A stretch of 25,127 bases of DNA, from IMG/VR virus record IMGVR_UViG_3300027710_000125, positions 1 through 25,127 of that record; one strand, 5' to 3'. Origin of the DNA: a virus. Below, in pieces: positions 24,858 to 25,127 of this stretch (position 1 is the first letter of the stretch; each line of letters begins with the position of its first letter). A program made the translations under genes and the position numbers. The notes below the pieces were generated by a model, which had not been told where the DNA came from, did not search any database, and worked only from the letters and a program-made list of their open reading frames with translations.

Positions 24858-25127
24858 AGGATAGATGTTCGTAATAATACCTTTTGTAACCGTTACCGTT
24901 TTACCATCGACCGTTGTAAAAGAACCGCTTGCACCATTCTTACAAAGGACGTTACCATTTAAATTGATTGAAGCAAACTCCACCTGGAAACCATCGGATA
25001 CCGGATCCACTAGTGAAACATCGGTGGGTTGGTTCAGTGTTACGTTGTCTTCAACCTGAGTCGGGTGTCCGCTTAAACTCGTCTGAACGGTTTCAAGATA
25101 CTTTGTTGTATCTAAATGGTCGGTACC
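24855..25127 (-). CDS. C-terminal end of an unidentified virion protein (N-terminus beyond the window)
   Basis: The frame is open from base 25127 and ends with TAA at 24855-24857, giving 90 residues. The visible part is beta-rich and polar: SLVDPVSDGFQVEFASINLNG, then LCKNGASGSFTT and GKTVTVTKGIITNIYP at the end. The CKNGASGSF and VDGKTVTVTKGI pattern recurs at the C-termini of phage virion proteins. In T4-like environmental phages the gene here is often gp5 (hub and tail lysozyme), but nothing visible proves it and no lysozyme motif lies in the window. It shares its stop with the next gene's ribosome binding site, so the two are likely coupled. Confidence 0.6.
   Translation of the reverse strand, partial: GTDHLDTTKYLETVQTSLSGHPTQVEDNVTLNQPTDVSLVDPVSDGFQVEFASINLNGNVLCKNGASGSFTTVDGKTVTVTKGIITNIYP

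Noticed and set aside
1-25127. tRNA genes, integrase, attachment sites or insertion sequences
   Set aside because: Nothing resembling a tRNA cloverleaf, recombinase motif or terminal inverted repeats was noticed; all gaps between genes are under 80 bases.

Overview
The window is part of the late structural region of a tailed phage with a contractile, T4-type tail, most like the T4-related myoviruses of marine and freshwater bacteria (cyanophage or pelagic-myovirus style). Three T4 baseplate wedge proteins can be recognised directly from their sequence (gp25, gp6 and gp8). Around them lie proteins typical of the environmental T4-like phages: a DUF4815-type giant baseplate or fibre protein, short tail-fibre anchor modules, an S74-chaperone fibre and collagen-like fibres. 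All convincing genes are on the minus strand, so transcription runs from right (25127) to left (1). The host cannot be read from the window. Most starts have no Shine-Dalgarno sequence, which suits a host that tolerates SD-independent initiation.

Layout in transcription order. (1) 25127-20838: the end of an unidentified virion protein, a 169-residue helical protein, gp25, gp6 and a probable wedge protein of 381 residues. (2) 20837-13640: gp8 with extra inserted domains, the 1856-residue DUF4815-type protein and a 76-residue coiled-coil protein. (3) 13656-8346: the receptor-facing fibre block, made of an S74 self-cleaving fibre, a glycine-rich adhesin-like protein, a 114-residue beta-sandwich protein, a 72-residue fibre-end module and a 612-residue modular fibre. 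It closes with a clear intrinsic terminator at about 8304-8335. (4) 8282-7779: a 167-residue fibre or structural protein behind its own late promoter. (5) 7724-4013: three translationally coupled genes for sugar chemistry, namely a GH130/GT108-like beta-propeller, a SAM methyltransferase fused to a helical-repeat domain, and a fused GT25 plus GT2 glycosyltransferase. (6) 3938 to beyond base 1: a huge collagen-like fibre (1312 codons visible, still open) with about 260 Gly-X-Gln triplets interrupted by five folded domains.

Four perfect T4 late-promoter boxes (TATAAATA) and one single-mismatch copy lie upstream of gp25, gp8, the 114-residue gene, the 167-residue gene and the collagen gene, all on the coding strand. 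Three of them are only 10-12 bases from the ATG, which predicts nearly leaderless late mRNAs.

The most interesting hypothesis is region 5 plus region 6. A GT25-family domain (the family that includes the animal collagen galactosyltransferases), a second glycosyltransferase, a methyltransferase and a glycoside-active propeller sit directly upstream of a giant phage collagen. This could be a dedicated system that glycosylates the fibre, or it could modify the host's surface sugars. The sequence alone cannot decide between these.
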